A DNA stretch of 37,814 nt from Spirochaetia bacterium (GTDB lineage: Bacteria > Spirochaetota > Spirochaetia > Treponematales > Treponemataceae). The translations under genes and the position numbers were made by a program. Shown here one piece after another: positions 26,359 through 33,840 of this stretch. The notes under the pieces were generated by a model. That model saw nothing but the letters and a program-made list of their open reading frames with translations. It was not told where the DNA came from and searched no databases. The stretch spans positions 1 through 37,814 of the forward strand of contig CAAGBC010000005.1 in NCBI GenBank assembly GCA_900767955.1, in the 5' to 3' direction. How positions within the stretch are numbered: the first letter of the stretch is position 1; each line of letters starts with the position of its first letter.

Positions 26359-26412
26359 TTGAGAAAAAATCAAAAAAAGTTTTATATAATAGTAGATATT
26401 AATTTTATATCT
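26359..26412 (+). promoter_or_regulatory. Promoter and leader hairpin of the VTC/DUF4956 operon
   Basis: A perfect TATAAT (26385-26390) with a poor -35 match; TTGAGA (26359-26364) lies 20 bases upstream, or 17 from an overlapping TTATAT. The leader then holds AGATAT (26394-26399) and ATATCT (26407-26412), a small hairpin next to the GAAGGA ribosome binding site. Confidence 0.5.
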
Positions 26413-26425
26413 GAAGGATTTTTTG

Positions 26426-27745
26426 ATGAATAAAAAGACAGTTGCAATTTTGTTTTTGTGTTGTGTGGTAAATTCTATTTTTGCACAAAAACTTTCTATT
26501 AAAAATACATTTGGTGGCGATTTTGATTCTTTGGGGGATTATGATTTATTTTCACAATCCACAGAAACAGATGTAAATGGAACTGATATTTCAAAGACAC
26601 AATTTGCACTTGGAGATAGATTTCAAGTTGAGTTGGATGGCAAAATGATTGATGCAAAAGTCCGCTTGGAAATGTTGTATCAAAATGATGATGAAACGGT
26701 TCCAACATTTTTATTTATTCCTACTGGGTTTATTCAGTTTGAACCAATTAAACAACTTGGGATTGCTGTAGGAAATAGTTTTTATCAGACTTTTGCAATT
26801 CCTTCTGCATATTTGGCAGCGGCAGATGATACAACAAAACACGGGCGACTTCTTACTGATTCTTTGGGAGAAGATTTGCTTTTTGGAACAAATGATTTTT
26901 CTGTTTATTCAAATGGTTTTTCTGGTGGAATTACAAGTTTTTGGAAATGGGGAACATTTGATGAATATTATTTCAAATTGGCAGGTGTAACAACATTTTG
27001 CTATGTTTCTGACGAATGGAAAAACGCTGTAGATTTTGGAATTAATTTAGGTATTGAAAATATTTTTGATATTGGTTGTACAGCACAAAACATATTAGAT
27101 GCTGATAAAAAACTTGGAGCTTTTATTGGATGTACAGCAGTTCAAAATGCAGTTATGAATGCAGCTTTTTATTACAATTTTACAGATTCAGAATATCTTC
27201 CTGAAGCAAGAGTTAATAGAGGCGGCGTTGATGAATTCAAAAAACAAACAACAAAATATGCTGTTGGATTGTCTGTTGGATATGATTTTAAGAATGTAGG
27301 ATTTTCAATTTTTGCAGATTTTATAACAGGTTTGACAAATGAATACATCGGAAAAATTAAATATTACGATGATGATGATAATTTAATTAAAACTGAAACA
27401 ACAACAATTATACGTGATCAGACTATTGTAAAATACGAAGAAAATACACCAAAGCGCACAGATGAATTTGTACATGAAGCAATTCCTTTGTATGGACAAA
27501 TAAAAATGACTTATGCTTTTTCTGATAATGTTGAAGCTGCTTTAAATATAAAATGTCGTACATTGCTAAATGATTTTGCATCAAGTTGGATTACTGTTTA
27601 TCCACGCGTAAATGTGGAATTGCCTCAAAAAATTGGTGATATTGCTTTGGGTGTTCGACTAGATTGTAATTTATCAAGATATAAAGGTGTTTCATCATTT
27701 TCTGTTCCTGTGACTTATACATATAAGTTCAAAAAGAAGTTTTAA
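26426..27745 (+). CDS. Probable outer-membrane beta-barrel protein
   Basis: A 439-residue protein. I use the ATG at 26426; the TTG three bases before is less likely. It has a signal peptide (MNKKTVAILFLCCVVNSIFAQ, cleaved after the Ala before Gln). The mature part is rich in alternating hydrophobic strands and aromatic residues (FQVELDGKMIDAKVRLEML, FFTYK-like C-terminal VPVTYTYKFKKKF), as expected for a spirochaetal outer-membrane barrel; the last residues do not end in the classic C-terminal aromatic F-x-F but in KKF. Family not recognised. It is the first gene of the operon with the VTC, DUF4956 and beta-helix genes, with 12 bases to the next gene, so it may provide the outer-membrane part of that system. 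Confidence 0.7.
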   Translation: MNKKTVAILFLCCVVNSIFAQKLSIKNTFGGDFDSLGDYDLFSQSTETDVNGTDISKTQFALGDRFQVELDGKMIDAKVRLEMLYQNDDETVPTFLFIPTGFIQFEPIKQLGIAVGNSFYQTFAIPSAYLAAADDTTKHGRLLTDSLGEDLLFGTNDFSVYSNGFSGGITSFWKWGTFDEYYFKLAGVTTFCYVSDEWKNAVDFGINLGIENIFDIGCTAQNILDADKKLGAFIGCTAVQNAVMNAAFYYNFTDSEYLPEARVNRGGVDEFKKQTTKYAVGLSVGYDFKNVGFSIFADFITGLTNEYIGKIKYYDDDDNLIKTETTTIIRDQTIVKYEENTPKRTDEFVHEAIPLYGQIKMTYAFSDNVEAALNIKCRTLLNDFASSWITVYPRVNVELPQKIGDIALGVRLDCNLSRYKGVSSFSVPVTYTYKFKKKF

Positions 27746-27757
27746 TAGGAACAAATT

Positions 27758-28474
27758 ATGGCAATTGAAGTATTTAATCGAAAAGAAATAAAATATTTAA
27801 TTACAGATGAAGATAAAGCTGCGTTATTTTCGATAATCGAAAAATATATGAATTGCGATGCTTATAATAAAGATGGAAAAACTTATTCAATTTGCAATTT
27901 GTATTTAGACACAGAAAGTGATGAATTAATTCGTAAATCTTTGGAAAAACCATTTTTTAAGGAAAAAATACGACTTAGAAGTTACGGAAAAGTTTCTTTA
28001 ACAGATAATGTTTTTTTAGAAAGTAAAAAAAAGTTTGATGGCGTTGTTAATAAACGAAGAACAACTTTTGTTTTGCAAGATGCTTATGAATATTTTGAAA
28101 ATGGAAATATTATTGAAAATCCAAAAATGAATAAGCAAGTTATGAAAGAAATAAATTATATAATGAATATGTATAATTTAAAACCACGTGTTTTTATTTC
28201 TTACGATAGATTAGCTTTTTTTGAAAAAAACAATTCAGATTTTAGATTAACTCTTGATACGAATATACAAACTCGAAGAGATAATTTAAGATTAGATTAC
28301 GATATTTGCGGAAATCAACTTTTGCAGCCTGGGCAATGGATTATGGAAGCAAAAGCGTTTAAGGCTTTTCCGTTGTGGTTTGTTCATTTTTTATCAGAAA
28401 GAAAAATATTTCAAACATCGTTTTCTAAATACGGAACAGAATATAGAAATTATATAAATACTTTAGAAAAGTAA
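27758..28474 (+). CDS. VTC-domain polyphosphate polymerase-like protein
   Basis: A 238-residue protein made of a single VTC domain, the tunnel-shaped polyphosphate polymerase fold of yeast Vtc4. The basic and acidic residues that line the tunnel are present: NRKEIKYL (7-14), IRLRSY (R72, R74), ESKKK (E88), NKRR (98-101), SYDR (R151), R163, MEAK (E197, K199) and FSKYG (S223, K224). Active VTC proteins make polyphosphate from ATP. It has no membrane segment or SPX domain. Bacterial VTC proteins are often encoded next to DUF4956 and CotH genes, as here. Whether this one makes polyphosphate or an analogous polymer is not known. Confidence 0.92.
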   Translation: MAIEVFNRKEIKYLITDEDKAALFSIIEKYMNCDAYNKDGKTYSICNLYLDTESDELIRKSLEKPFFKEKIRLRSYGKVSLTDNVFLESKKKFDGVVNKRRTTFVLQDAYEYFENGNIIENPKMNKQVMKEINYIMNMYNLKPRVFISYDRLAFFEKNNSDFRLTLDTNIQTRRDNLRLDYDICGNQLLQPGQWIMEAKAFKAFPLWFVHFLSERKIFQTSFSKYGTEYRNYINTLEK

Positions 28475-28504
28475 TATAAAACTTTTTCTAAATGGGAGAT
28501 ATTT

Positions 28505-29176
28505 ATGAATATTTTGAATGGATTTTTGGTTAATGAAGAAGTTCTTGGTATGCTTTTTAGTATGCTTATGGGAATTTTAGTTGGTGGAATTATTGCAATT
28601 GGTTATTTTATTGCAAATAACGGAAAGAAATTTTCTAAAAATTTTGTAATAACTATTTTAATTTTGCCAGTAATTATGGCAATTACAATTCCTTTTATTG
28701 CTACAGATTTGAAGAAAACATTATCTCTTGCAGGAATTTTTGCTTTAGTTAGATTCAGAAGTATGCCTGGTGATTCAAAAGATATTTTATATCTTTTTCT
28801 TGCCGCTTGTGCAGGTTTGATTGTTGGTTTGCAAAGTTATTTAATGGCTTTTGTTCTTGTAATTGTTGTTAGTATTATTTTTATTTTAATGATGAAGTTA
28901 TGGAATGTTGATGACAAACAGATTCTTAAAATTACAATTCCAGAAGATATGAATTATAAAGATGTGTTTGAAGATATTTTTGATAAATATTTAGTAAAAT
29001 ACGGAATCAAAAATGTAAGAACATCAAACATGGGAACTTTGTTTACAATTTCTTACTGGATTCAGCCAAAACCAAATTGTGACTTTAAAGAATTGATTGA
29101 TGAACTTCGTACAAGAAACGGAAATTTGAATATTATAATTGAAAATCCTGATGACATGCTTTTCCCTGTTCTTTAA
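28505..29176 (+). CDS. DUF4956 membrane protein
   Basis: A 223-residue protein with four or so membrane segments in its first 140 residues and a soluble C-terminal domain of about 80 residues (KITIPEDMNYKDVFEDIF..., ISYWIQPK...). The stretch TLSLAGIFALVRFRSMPGDSKD between segments is the family hallmark. GGGAG precedes the start. DUF4956 has no known function, but it is encoded beside VTC-domain genes in many bacteria, so it may form the membrane channel or partner of the polymerase; that is inference from context. Confidence 0.9.
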   Translation: MNILNGFLVNEEVLGMLFSMLMGILVGGIIAIGYFIANNGKKFSKNFVITILILPVIMAITIPFIATDLKKTLSLAGIFALVRFRSMPGDSKDILYLFLAACAGLIVGLQSYLMAFVLVIVVSIIFILMMKLWNVDDKQILKITIPEDMNYKDVFEDIFDKYLVKYGIKNVRTSNMGTLFTISYWIQPKPNCDFKELIDELRTRNGNLNIIIENPDDMLFPVL

Positions 29177-29190
29177 ATTAGGGGGTGATT

Positions 29191-30018
29191 ATGAAAAAAA
29201 GTTTAGTTTTGATTATTTCAATAATTACGTTTTTATCTTTTTCTTGTGTAAATGTTAATTCAAAGAAAATGACAATTGATACTAAAAAAGATAAAAACTT
29301 GTATGAAAAGAAAATAAGCGTTTTTCCTATGGAAAATGTTGAAATATCAAATGATGTTATAAAAATTTTTCCACAGAAAGAAAATACAACATATACAATT
29401 TCTGGCTATTTTAATGGTCAAATTGTTGTAATGAAAAAAAACACAATAATCAAATTAAATAACGCATTTATAGAAAATACATCTAGTCGTGCTGCAATTA
29501 AATGTGAAGAAAAAACAGAAATTTCTACTGTAAAAGATTCTGTGAATTATGTTGTTTCTTCTGGAAGGGGATTTTTTACAAATGCAGCACTTCAATCAGA
29601 ACGGGATTTAGTAATTGGTGGCAGCGGAACTTTGTTCATCAGAGGATATAAATGTCACGGTGTAGAAGCTGAAGATGTAAAAATTAAAGGTTCAGGTGAT
29701 ATTTATATTGAAGGAACAAAAGCAGGTTCAGCAGTTACATGTGATTCTTTTACTGTTGAAGAAGGAAAAACTTTTAATTGTTACTTGTTGAATTCAAAAA
29801 ATGGAATTAAAGCCGATGAAGAAATGAAAATTGCTTCTGGTAATTTTTACATTTTTAATAATGATGTTGCATTAAAAACAGATGATGAATCTGAAAATAG
29901 AATTCATTCTATAAATATTTCTGGTGCAAAGGTTTTTACTTTTGGAAACAAGCAATTGTATATTACCGACGACGGAATGTTTAATGCTTGTGAAAGCGTT
30001 TTTGAAGAAATAAAATAA
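29191..30018 (+). CDS. Lipoprotein with Cthe_2159-like beta-helix domain, paralogue 1
   Basis: A 275-residue lipoprotein: the ATG at 29191 follows GGGGG, and the lipobox is LSFSC (Cys17). The mature protein is built of short beta-strand rungs with repeated turns (ISGYFNGQIV, AAIKCEEKTEIST, LVIGGSGTLFIRG, HGVEAEDVKIKGSGDIYIEG, NGIKADEEMKIASGNFYI). This matches the carbohydrate-binding beta-helix family of Clostridium thermocellum Cthe_2159 (pfam14262, once DUF4353), which binds cellulose and pectin-like glycans and calcium. It is about 45% similar by eye to the next gene, from which it arose by tandem duplication. Probable role: surface glycan or polymer binding. Confidence 0.82.
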   Translation: MKKSLVLIISIITFLSFSCVNVNSKKMTIDTKKDKNLYEKKISVFPMENVEISNDVIKIFPQKENTTYTISGYFNGQIVVMKKNTIIKLNNAFIENTSSRAAIKCEEKTEISTVKDSVNYVVSSGRGFFTNAALQSERDLVIGGSGTLFIRGYKCHGVEAEDVKIKGSGDIYIEGTKAGSAVTCDSFTVEEGKTFNCYLLNSKNGIKADEEMKIASGNFYIFNNDVALKTDDESENRIHSINISGAKVFTFGNKQLYITDDGMFNACESVFEEIK

Positions 30019-30028
30019 GGAAGTTGCT

Positions 30029-30850
30029 ATGAAAAAATTATTTAGTTTTATATTTGCGTTTTTTGTTTTGGTTGGAATTTGTTCCGCAAACGGACAAAAG
30101 ATGAATATTGATTATGAAAGTAAAAGAAATTTGTATGGTGATTTTGTAATTATACCAATGGACAAAACTGTTACAGTTACAGATGGTTGTATTACGATAG
30201 CTCCAAAAAGTGAAGATGTGACTTATACAATTTCTGGATATTTTAATGGTCAAATTGTTAATAAAACAAAAAACACAGTTCTTAAATTAAAGAACGTATT
30301 TATTGAAAATAACAAGGGCGAAGCTGCGATTTACGGTTTTGCAAAAACAGAAATTTCTACTTCACGTGGAACAGAAAATTACATAATTTCTACAGGTTCA
30401 AGTGATTTGAAAAATGCTGCTATCCAATGTAAAAAGAATTTAGAAATGGGCGGCAGCGGAACTGCTTATGTTGTTGGTGAAGTTTATCACGGTGTAAAAG
30501 GTGATGATGTAAAATTCAAAGGAAGTGGAGTTTATTATATTCAGGGAACTGAATCAGGTTCTACAGTAAATTGTCATTCTTTTATTGCTGAAAAAGAAAA
30601 AAGTTTTAAGTTGTATATGTTAAATTCCAAAAACGGAATTAAAGCTGATAATACAATTATGATTGAATCTGGAAATTTTTATTCATATAACAATGGAACT
30701 GCATTTAAGACAGATACATTGGCAGATAATCCAGCAGAAAAACACGGAATTTTTATTTCCAACGGAAGTATACGTGTTCATAAAAATGAAAAAGTTTTTG
30801 ACACAGAAGAAAAATTCTGCAAAGTTAGACCAAAAGTTATTGAAGAATAA
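30029..30850 (+). CDS. Secreted Cthe_2159-like beta-helix protein, paralogue 2
   Basis: A 273-residue paralogue of the preceding gene, ten bases downstream. It keeps the same rungs: TYTISGYFNGQIV, AAIYGFAKTEIST, EMGGSGTAYVVG, HGVKGDDVKFKGSGVYYIQG, NGIKADNTIMIESGNFY. Unlike paralogue 1 it has no good lipobox (LVGICSANGQ); the signal would be cut by signal peptidase I after CSA. So one copy is membrane-anchored and the other probably free. It is the last gene of the operon and is followed by a shared bidirectional terminator. Confidence 0.82.
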   Translation: MKKLFSFIFAFFVLVGICSANGQKMNIDYESKRNLYGDFVIIPMDKTVTVTDGCITIAPKSEDVTYTISGYFNGQIVNKTKNTVLKLKNVFIENNKGEAAIYGFAKTEISTSRGTENYIISTGSSDLKNAAIQCKKNLEMGGSGTAYVVGEVYHGVKGDDVKFKGSGVYYIQGTESGSTVNCHSFIAEKEKSFKLYMLNSKNGIKADNTIMIESGNFYSYNNGTAFKTDTLADNPAEKHGIFISNGSIRVHKNEKVFDTEEKFCKVRPKVIEE

Positions 30851-30882
30851 ACTTTAATACAAATAACGTAAGTTAAAAAATA

Positions 30883-30920
30883 AACGCTGTTCTTTGTGAA
30901 AAATCATTCAGAACAGCGTT
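30883..30920. terminator. Bidirectional terminator between convergent operons
   Basis: An 11-bp stem AACGCTGTTCT (30883-30893) with AGAACAGCGTT (30910-30920), T-rich on both outer sides. It serves the beta-helix operon (plus) and the pyr operon (minus). Confidence 0.88.
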
Positions 30921-30942
30921 TTGCTTTTGCGATTGTTAGAAA

Positions 30943-32721
30943 TTATTGAGCAATGCCTTTCATTTCTTGGATATTTTTATAGCCTTTGCGTTTCATAAAT
31001 TCTGCAAGGCCTTCTATACATTCAAGCATTGTCATTGGATTTGCAAATGTGTTTGTTCCAACTTGAACAGCAGTTGCTCCAGCCATGATAAATTCAACAA
31101 CATCTTGCCAACCAGCAACTCCTCCAATTGCAACAACTGGAACTCTTTCGCTTTCTGGAAGCTGATTAATTGCTTGAACAAGTTCATAAACTAAACGAAC
31201 AGCGATTGGTCTAACAGCAGGGCCACCAAAACCAGCTTTTATTTTGTCAAAAACAGGGCGGCCAGTTTCAATATCGATTGCAACACCTTGGAAGGAATTA
31301 CACAAACTGATTCCGTCTGCTCCAGCTTTAATACAACTTAATGCAACATCGATTAATTCAGGAGATTGTGGTGTAAGTTTTACAAGCAACGGTTTTTTTG
31401 TAACTTCTCTAACGGCTTTTGTTGCTGTATGTGCTGCTGCGCAAGACATTCCGAAGGCTGCTCCACCAGCGGCAACATTTGGGCAAGAAATATTTAATTC
31501 AATCACAGGAACATCTGTTTTGTCCAAAAGTTTTGCGCCTTCAACATAAGATTCCAATGTTGAACCAGAAAGGTTTGCAATTGTAACAGCATCAAGAGCC
31601 ATCATTTCAGGAAGTTCGTGTTCAATAAAGTGAGGAATTCCAGGATTTTGCAAGCCGATTGAATTCATTAAACCAGAAGGTGTTTCCCAAAGACGAATTC
31701 CAGAGTTGCCTTGGCGTGGTTCCAAAGTTAATCCTTTTGAAGAAATTCCGCCGAGTTTGTTTACATCAAATAATGGTGCGTATTCTGTTCCAAAACCAAA
31801 AGTTCCTGATGAACCAATAAGTGGATTTTTGAATTTTACACTAGCAATTTCTACAGATAAATCTGGTTCTTCTGTAAGTGGTGGGCGTTTTACAGTTGCA
31901 ACTGGTTTTAAGAATTCAAGAATTGTGCCATCAAAAATTGGACCGTCTTTGCAACAGCGTTTATATCCTTCTGTAGTTGGAATTGTACAACCAAGACAAA
32001 CTCCCATTCCACAAGCCATTCTTGCTTCCATGCTTATCCAACATTTTACATTTGCTTCTTGGCAAATTGCTTTGATGTATGCAAGCATAGGAGTTGGGCC
32101 ACAAGCGTAAACAACAGAATAACCTTCGTCTTTTAATTTTTGTGCAGTAAGAACAGCGCTAACCATTCCTTTTGTGCCAACGCTTCCGTCGTCTGTTGTG
32201 ATTATTAAATTTTTGGCTTTTACATTTTCTAATCCGTAAGAACCACTTTTGAAACAAGCGTAAAAATCATAAGTGTTTGGATTTAAGTTTTCTGAAAAAC
32301 CTGCAACAGGTGCAACACCAATTCCTCCACCGACAATACAAACTTTGTCAGTTGCTTCTGGTTTTGCAAATGTATTTCCTAATGGGCCTAAAAGTTGGAT
32401 TTTGTCATCAGCTTCTAATGCACAAAGTTCTTGAGTTCCTTTTCCTTTTACCAAAATAAGGAACTGAAGTTCTACTCCGTGGGGAGTTTTTTCTGCATGG
32501 AAAATACTGATAGGTCTACCAAGTAAAATTCCTGTTTTCATAGCACGAAGCATATAAAACTGGCCTGCTAAAGGAAGTTGTGCATTTTCTTCTGTTACTT
32601 CAACTTTTAACATGTAAACGCTTCCCTGTGGATTTGCACCTTCTACAGTTCCGCACATTGTTACTGTTCCAATAGCATAAATAGGATATGGAATTCCATT
32701 ACAATCTGTAAGTTCTTTCAT
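30943..32721 (-). CDS. pyrKD: Fused dihydroorotate dehydrogenase B: PyrK electron-transfer and PyrD catalytic subunits
   Basis: A 592-residue protein. Residues 1-270 are PyrK: an FAD-binding domain (LLGRPISIFHAEK) and NAD-binding domain (VGGGIGVAP), then a [2Fe-2S] site with C237, C242, C245 and C256/C257. Residues 285-592 are PyrD type 1B, with catalytic Cys413 in NISCPNV and the FMN-binding VVAIGGVAGWQD. The two are usually separate subunits of a heterotetramer; here they are one chain, PyrK first. It oxidises dihydroorotate to orotate, passing electrons to NAD. GGAGG precedes the start. pyrF lies 32 bases upstream on the same strand. The symbol is descriptive for the fusion. Confidence 0.93.
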   Translation of the reverse strand: MKELTDCNGIPYPIYAIGTVTMCGTVEGANPQGSVYMLKVEVTEENAQLPLAGQFYMLRAMKTGILLGRPISIFHAEKTPHGVELQFLILVKGKGTQELCALEADDKIQLLGPLGNTFAKPEATDKVCIVGGGIGVAPVAGFSENLNPNTYDFYACFKSGSYGLENVKAKNLIITTDDGSVGTKGMVSAVLTAQKLKDEGYSVVYACGPTPMLAYIKAICQEANVKCWISMEARMACGMGVCLGCTIPTTEGYKRCCKDGPIFDGTILEFLKPVATVKRPPLTEEPDLSVEIASVKFKNPLIGSSGTFGFGTEYAPLFDVNKLGGISSKGLTLEPRQGNSGIRLWETPSGLMNSIGLQNPGIPHFIEHELPEMMALDAVTIANLSGSTLESYVEGAKLLDKTDVPVIELNISCPNVAAGGAAFGMSCAAAHTATKAVREVTKKPLLVKLTPQSPELIDVALSCIKAGADGISLCNSFQGVAIDIETGRPVFDKIKAGFGGPAVRPIAVRLVYELVQAINQLPESERVPVVAIGGVAGWQDVVEFIMAGATAVQVGTNTFANPMTMLECIEGLAEFMKRKGYKNIQEMKGIAQ

Positions 32722-32753
32722 TTTAGACCTCCAACTTTTAGTAATTATTTTTT

Positions 32754-33683
32754 TTATAAAGATTTTACAGCGTTTAATAAATCATTTTTAGAAAAAACTG
32801 AAGCTTCTGCGGCTGCGTTTGCAATGTCATTCATGCAAAGACAATTTTGTTCACGCTTTTCTGCTAAGTTTTCTGCTTTTTGCCAAGCACATAAAATTCC
32901 TCTTGAAGAATTTACTGTACCACCAGCTTTATCTAAAAGTGTTGCTGCAATTCTTGCTGCTCCACCTTGAGCGCCATAACCTGGAATTAAGAAGAATACT
33001 TCTGGATAAGCATCTCTTAATGCGCGTGCATCGCTTTCATTTGTACAACCAACAACAGCTCCGATTGGGGAACAAGTTTGTGCTGTATATATAGAAGAAA
33101 ATTCGTTTGCAATGCGTTTTAATTCAGTTCCTGTTTTATCAAGAACAAGTCCACCAGCTTTTAATTCTTGCTGTTCAATGTCTACCATACCTGGGTTTGA
33201 TGTGCGAAGTAAAACGAAAGCACCTTTTCCGCCAAGGTCTGGATTTGCATATTTTGTAAATGGTTTTAATGTATCGAATCCCATGTATGGATTGATTGTG
33301 ATAATGTCTGTTTCAAAATCGCCAGTAAAATGAGCTTTTGCATAAGCGTCTGCAGTATTTGCAATGTCTCCACGCTTAATGTCAGAAATTGCAATTAGTC
33401 CAGATTCTTTTACAGCTTTTAATGTTTCTGCATAAACTTTCATGCCTTTTAATCCCATTGCTTCGTAATATGCAATTTGGATTTTAAAACAACAAGCGCT
33501 TTTGTCTGCTGCAACGCGTCTAATTATTTCTTTGTTGTAAGTTAAAACTGCTTCGTCAACAGAGCCAATAGTTTTGATAATTGATTCAGGAATGTAAGAA
33601 GGATCTGTATCAAGTCCTACGCAAAGAGGACCATATTTTTGTGATGCTTCTTGTAAGATTTGCATTTTGTGTGTTTCTATCAT
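32754..33683 (-). CDS. pyrF: Orotidine-5'-phosphate decarboxylase
   Basis: A 309-residue enzyme of the second PyrF subfamily (TIGR02127), longer than the E. coli type. VGLDTDP at 22-28 is the first active-site strand, the catalytic DIKRGD (D101, K103, D106) supplies the Lys-Asp network, and PIGAVVGCT and FFLIPGYGAQGG form the phosphate-binding loop. It converts OMP to UMP, the last step of UMP synthesis, and lies just upstream of pyrKD in the same operon. The ATG has no ribosome binding site and stands six bases after a TATATT -10 box. Confidence 0.93.
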   Translation of the reverse strand: MIETHKMQILQEASQKYGPLCVGLDTDPSYIPESIIKTIGSVDEAVLTYNKEIIRRVAADKSACCFKIQIAYYEAMGLKGMKVYAETLKAVKESGLIAISDIKRGDIANTADAYAKAHFTGDFETDIITINPYMGFDTLKPFTKYANPDLGGKGAFVLLRTSNPGMVDIEQQELKAGGLVLDKTGTELKRIANEFSSIYTAQTCSPIGAVVGCTNESDARALRDAYPEVFFLIPGYGAQGGAARIAATLLDKAGGTVNSSRGILCAWQKAENLAEKREQNCLCMNDIANAAAEASVFSKNDLLNAVKSL

Positions 33684-33689
33684 ATCTAT

Positions 33690-33718
33690 AATATAATGCT
33701 TACTTGATGAAGTTTCTA
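33690..33718 (-). promoter_or_regulatory. Promoter for a probably leaderless pyr operon mRNA
   Basis: On the minus strand, TAGAAA (33718-33713), 17 bases, TATATT (33695-33690), then six bases to the ATG at 33683. Confidence 0.45.
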
Positions 33719-33779
33719 CACATAAATAAGTAATAAATTTTTATTTGCAAGTAATTTTCCTAATTGGAAAGTTTGATTG

Positions 33780-33809
33780 TAGACCAAATGTCATGGGGGG
33801 GGGTATAAT
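33780..33809 (+). promoter_or_regulatory. Phase-variable promoter with 9-G spacer tract, CotH lipoprotein gene
   Basis: A perfect TATAAT (33804-33809) directly follows nine G (33795-33803). A -35 match TAGACC (33780-33785) lies 18 bases upstream; with 8 G the spacing would be the optimal 17. Changes in tract length should alter promoter strength. The leader then has GGAGA before the ATG at 33841. Confidence 0.75.
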
Positions 33810-33840
33810 AGAAGAATCTTTTATTTTTTTGGAGAACTAA

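Noticed and set aside
31706..32110. A 134-codon open frame antisense to pyrKD
   Set aside because: It mirrors the conserved PyrK/PyrD coding sequence and has no start signals.
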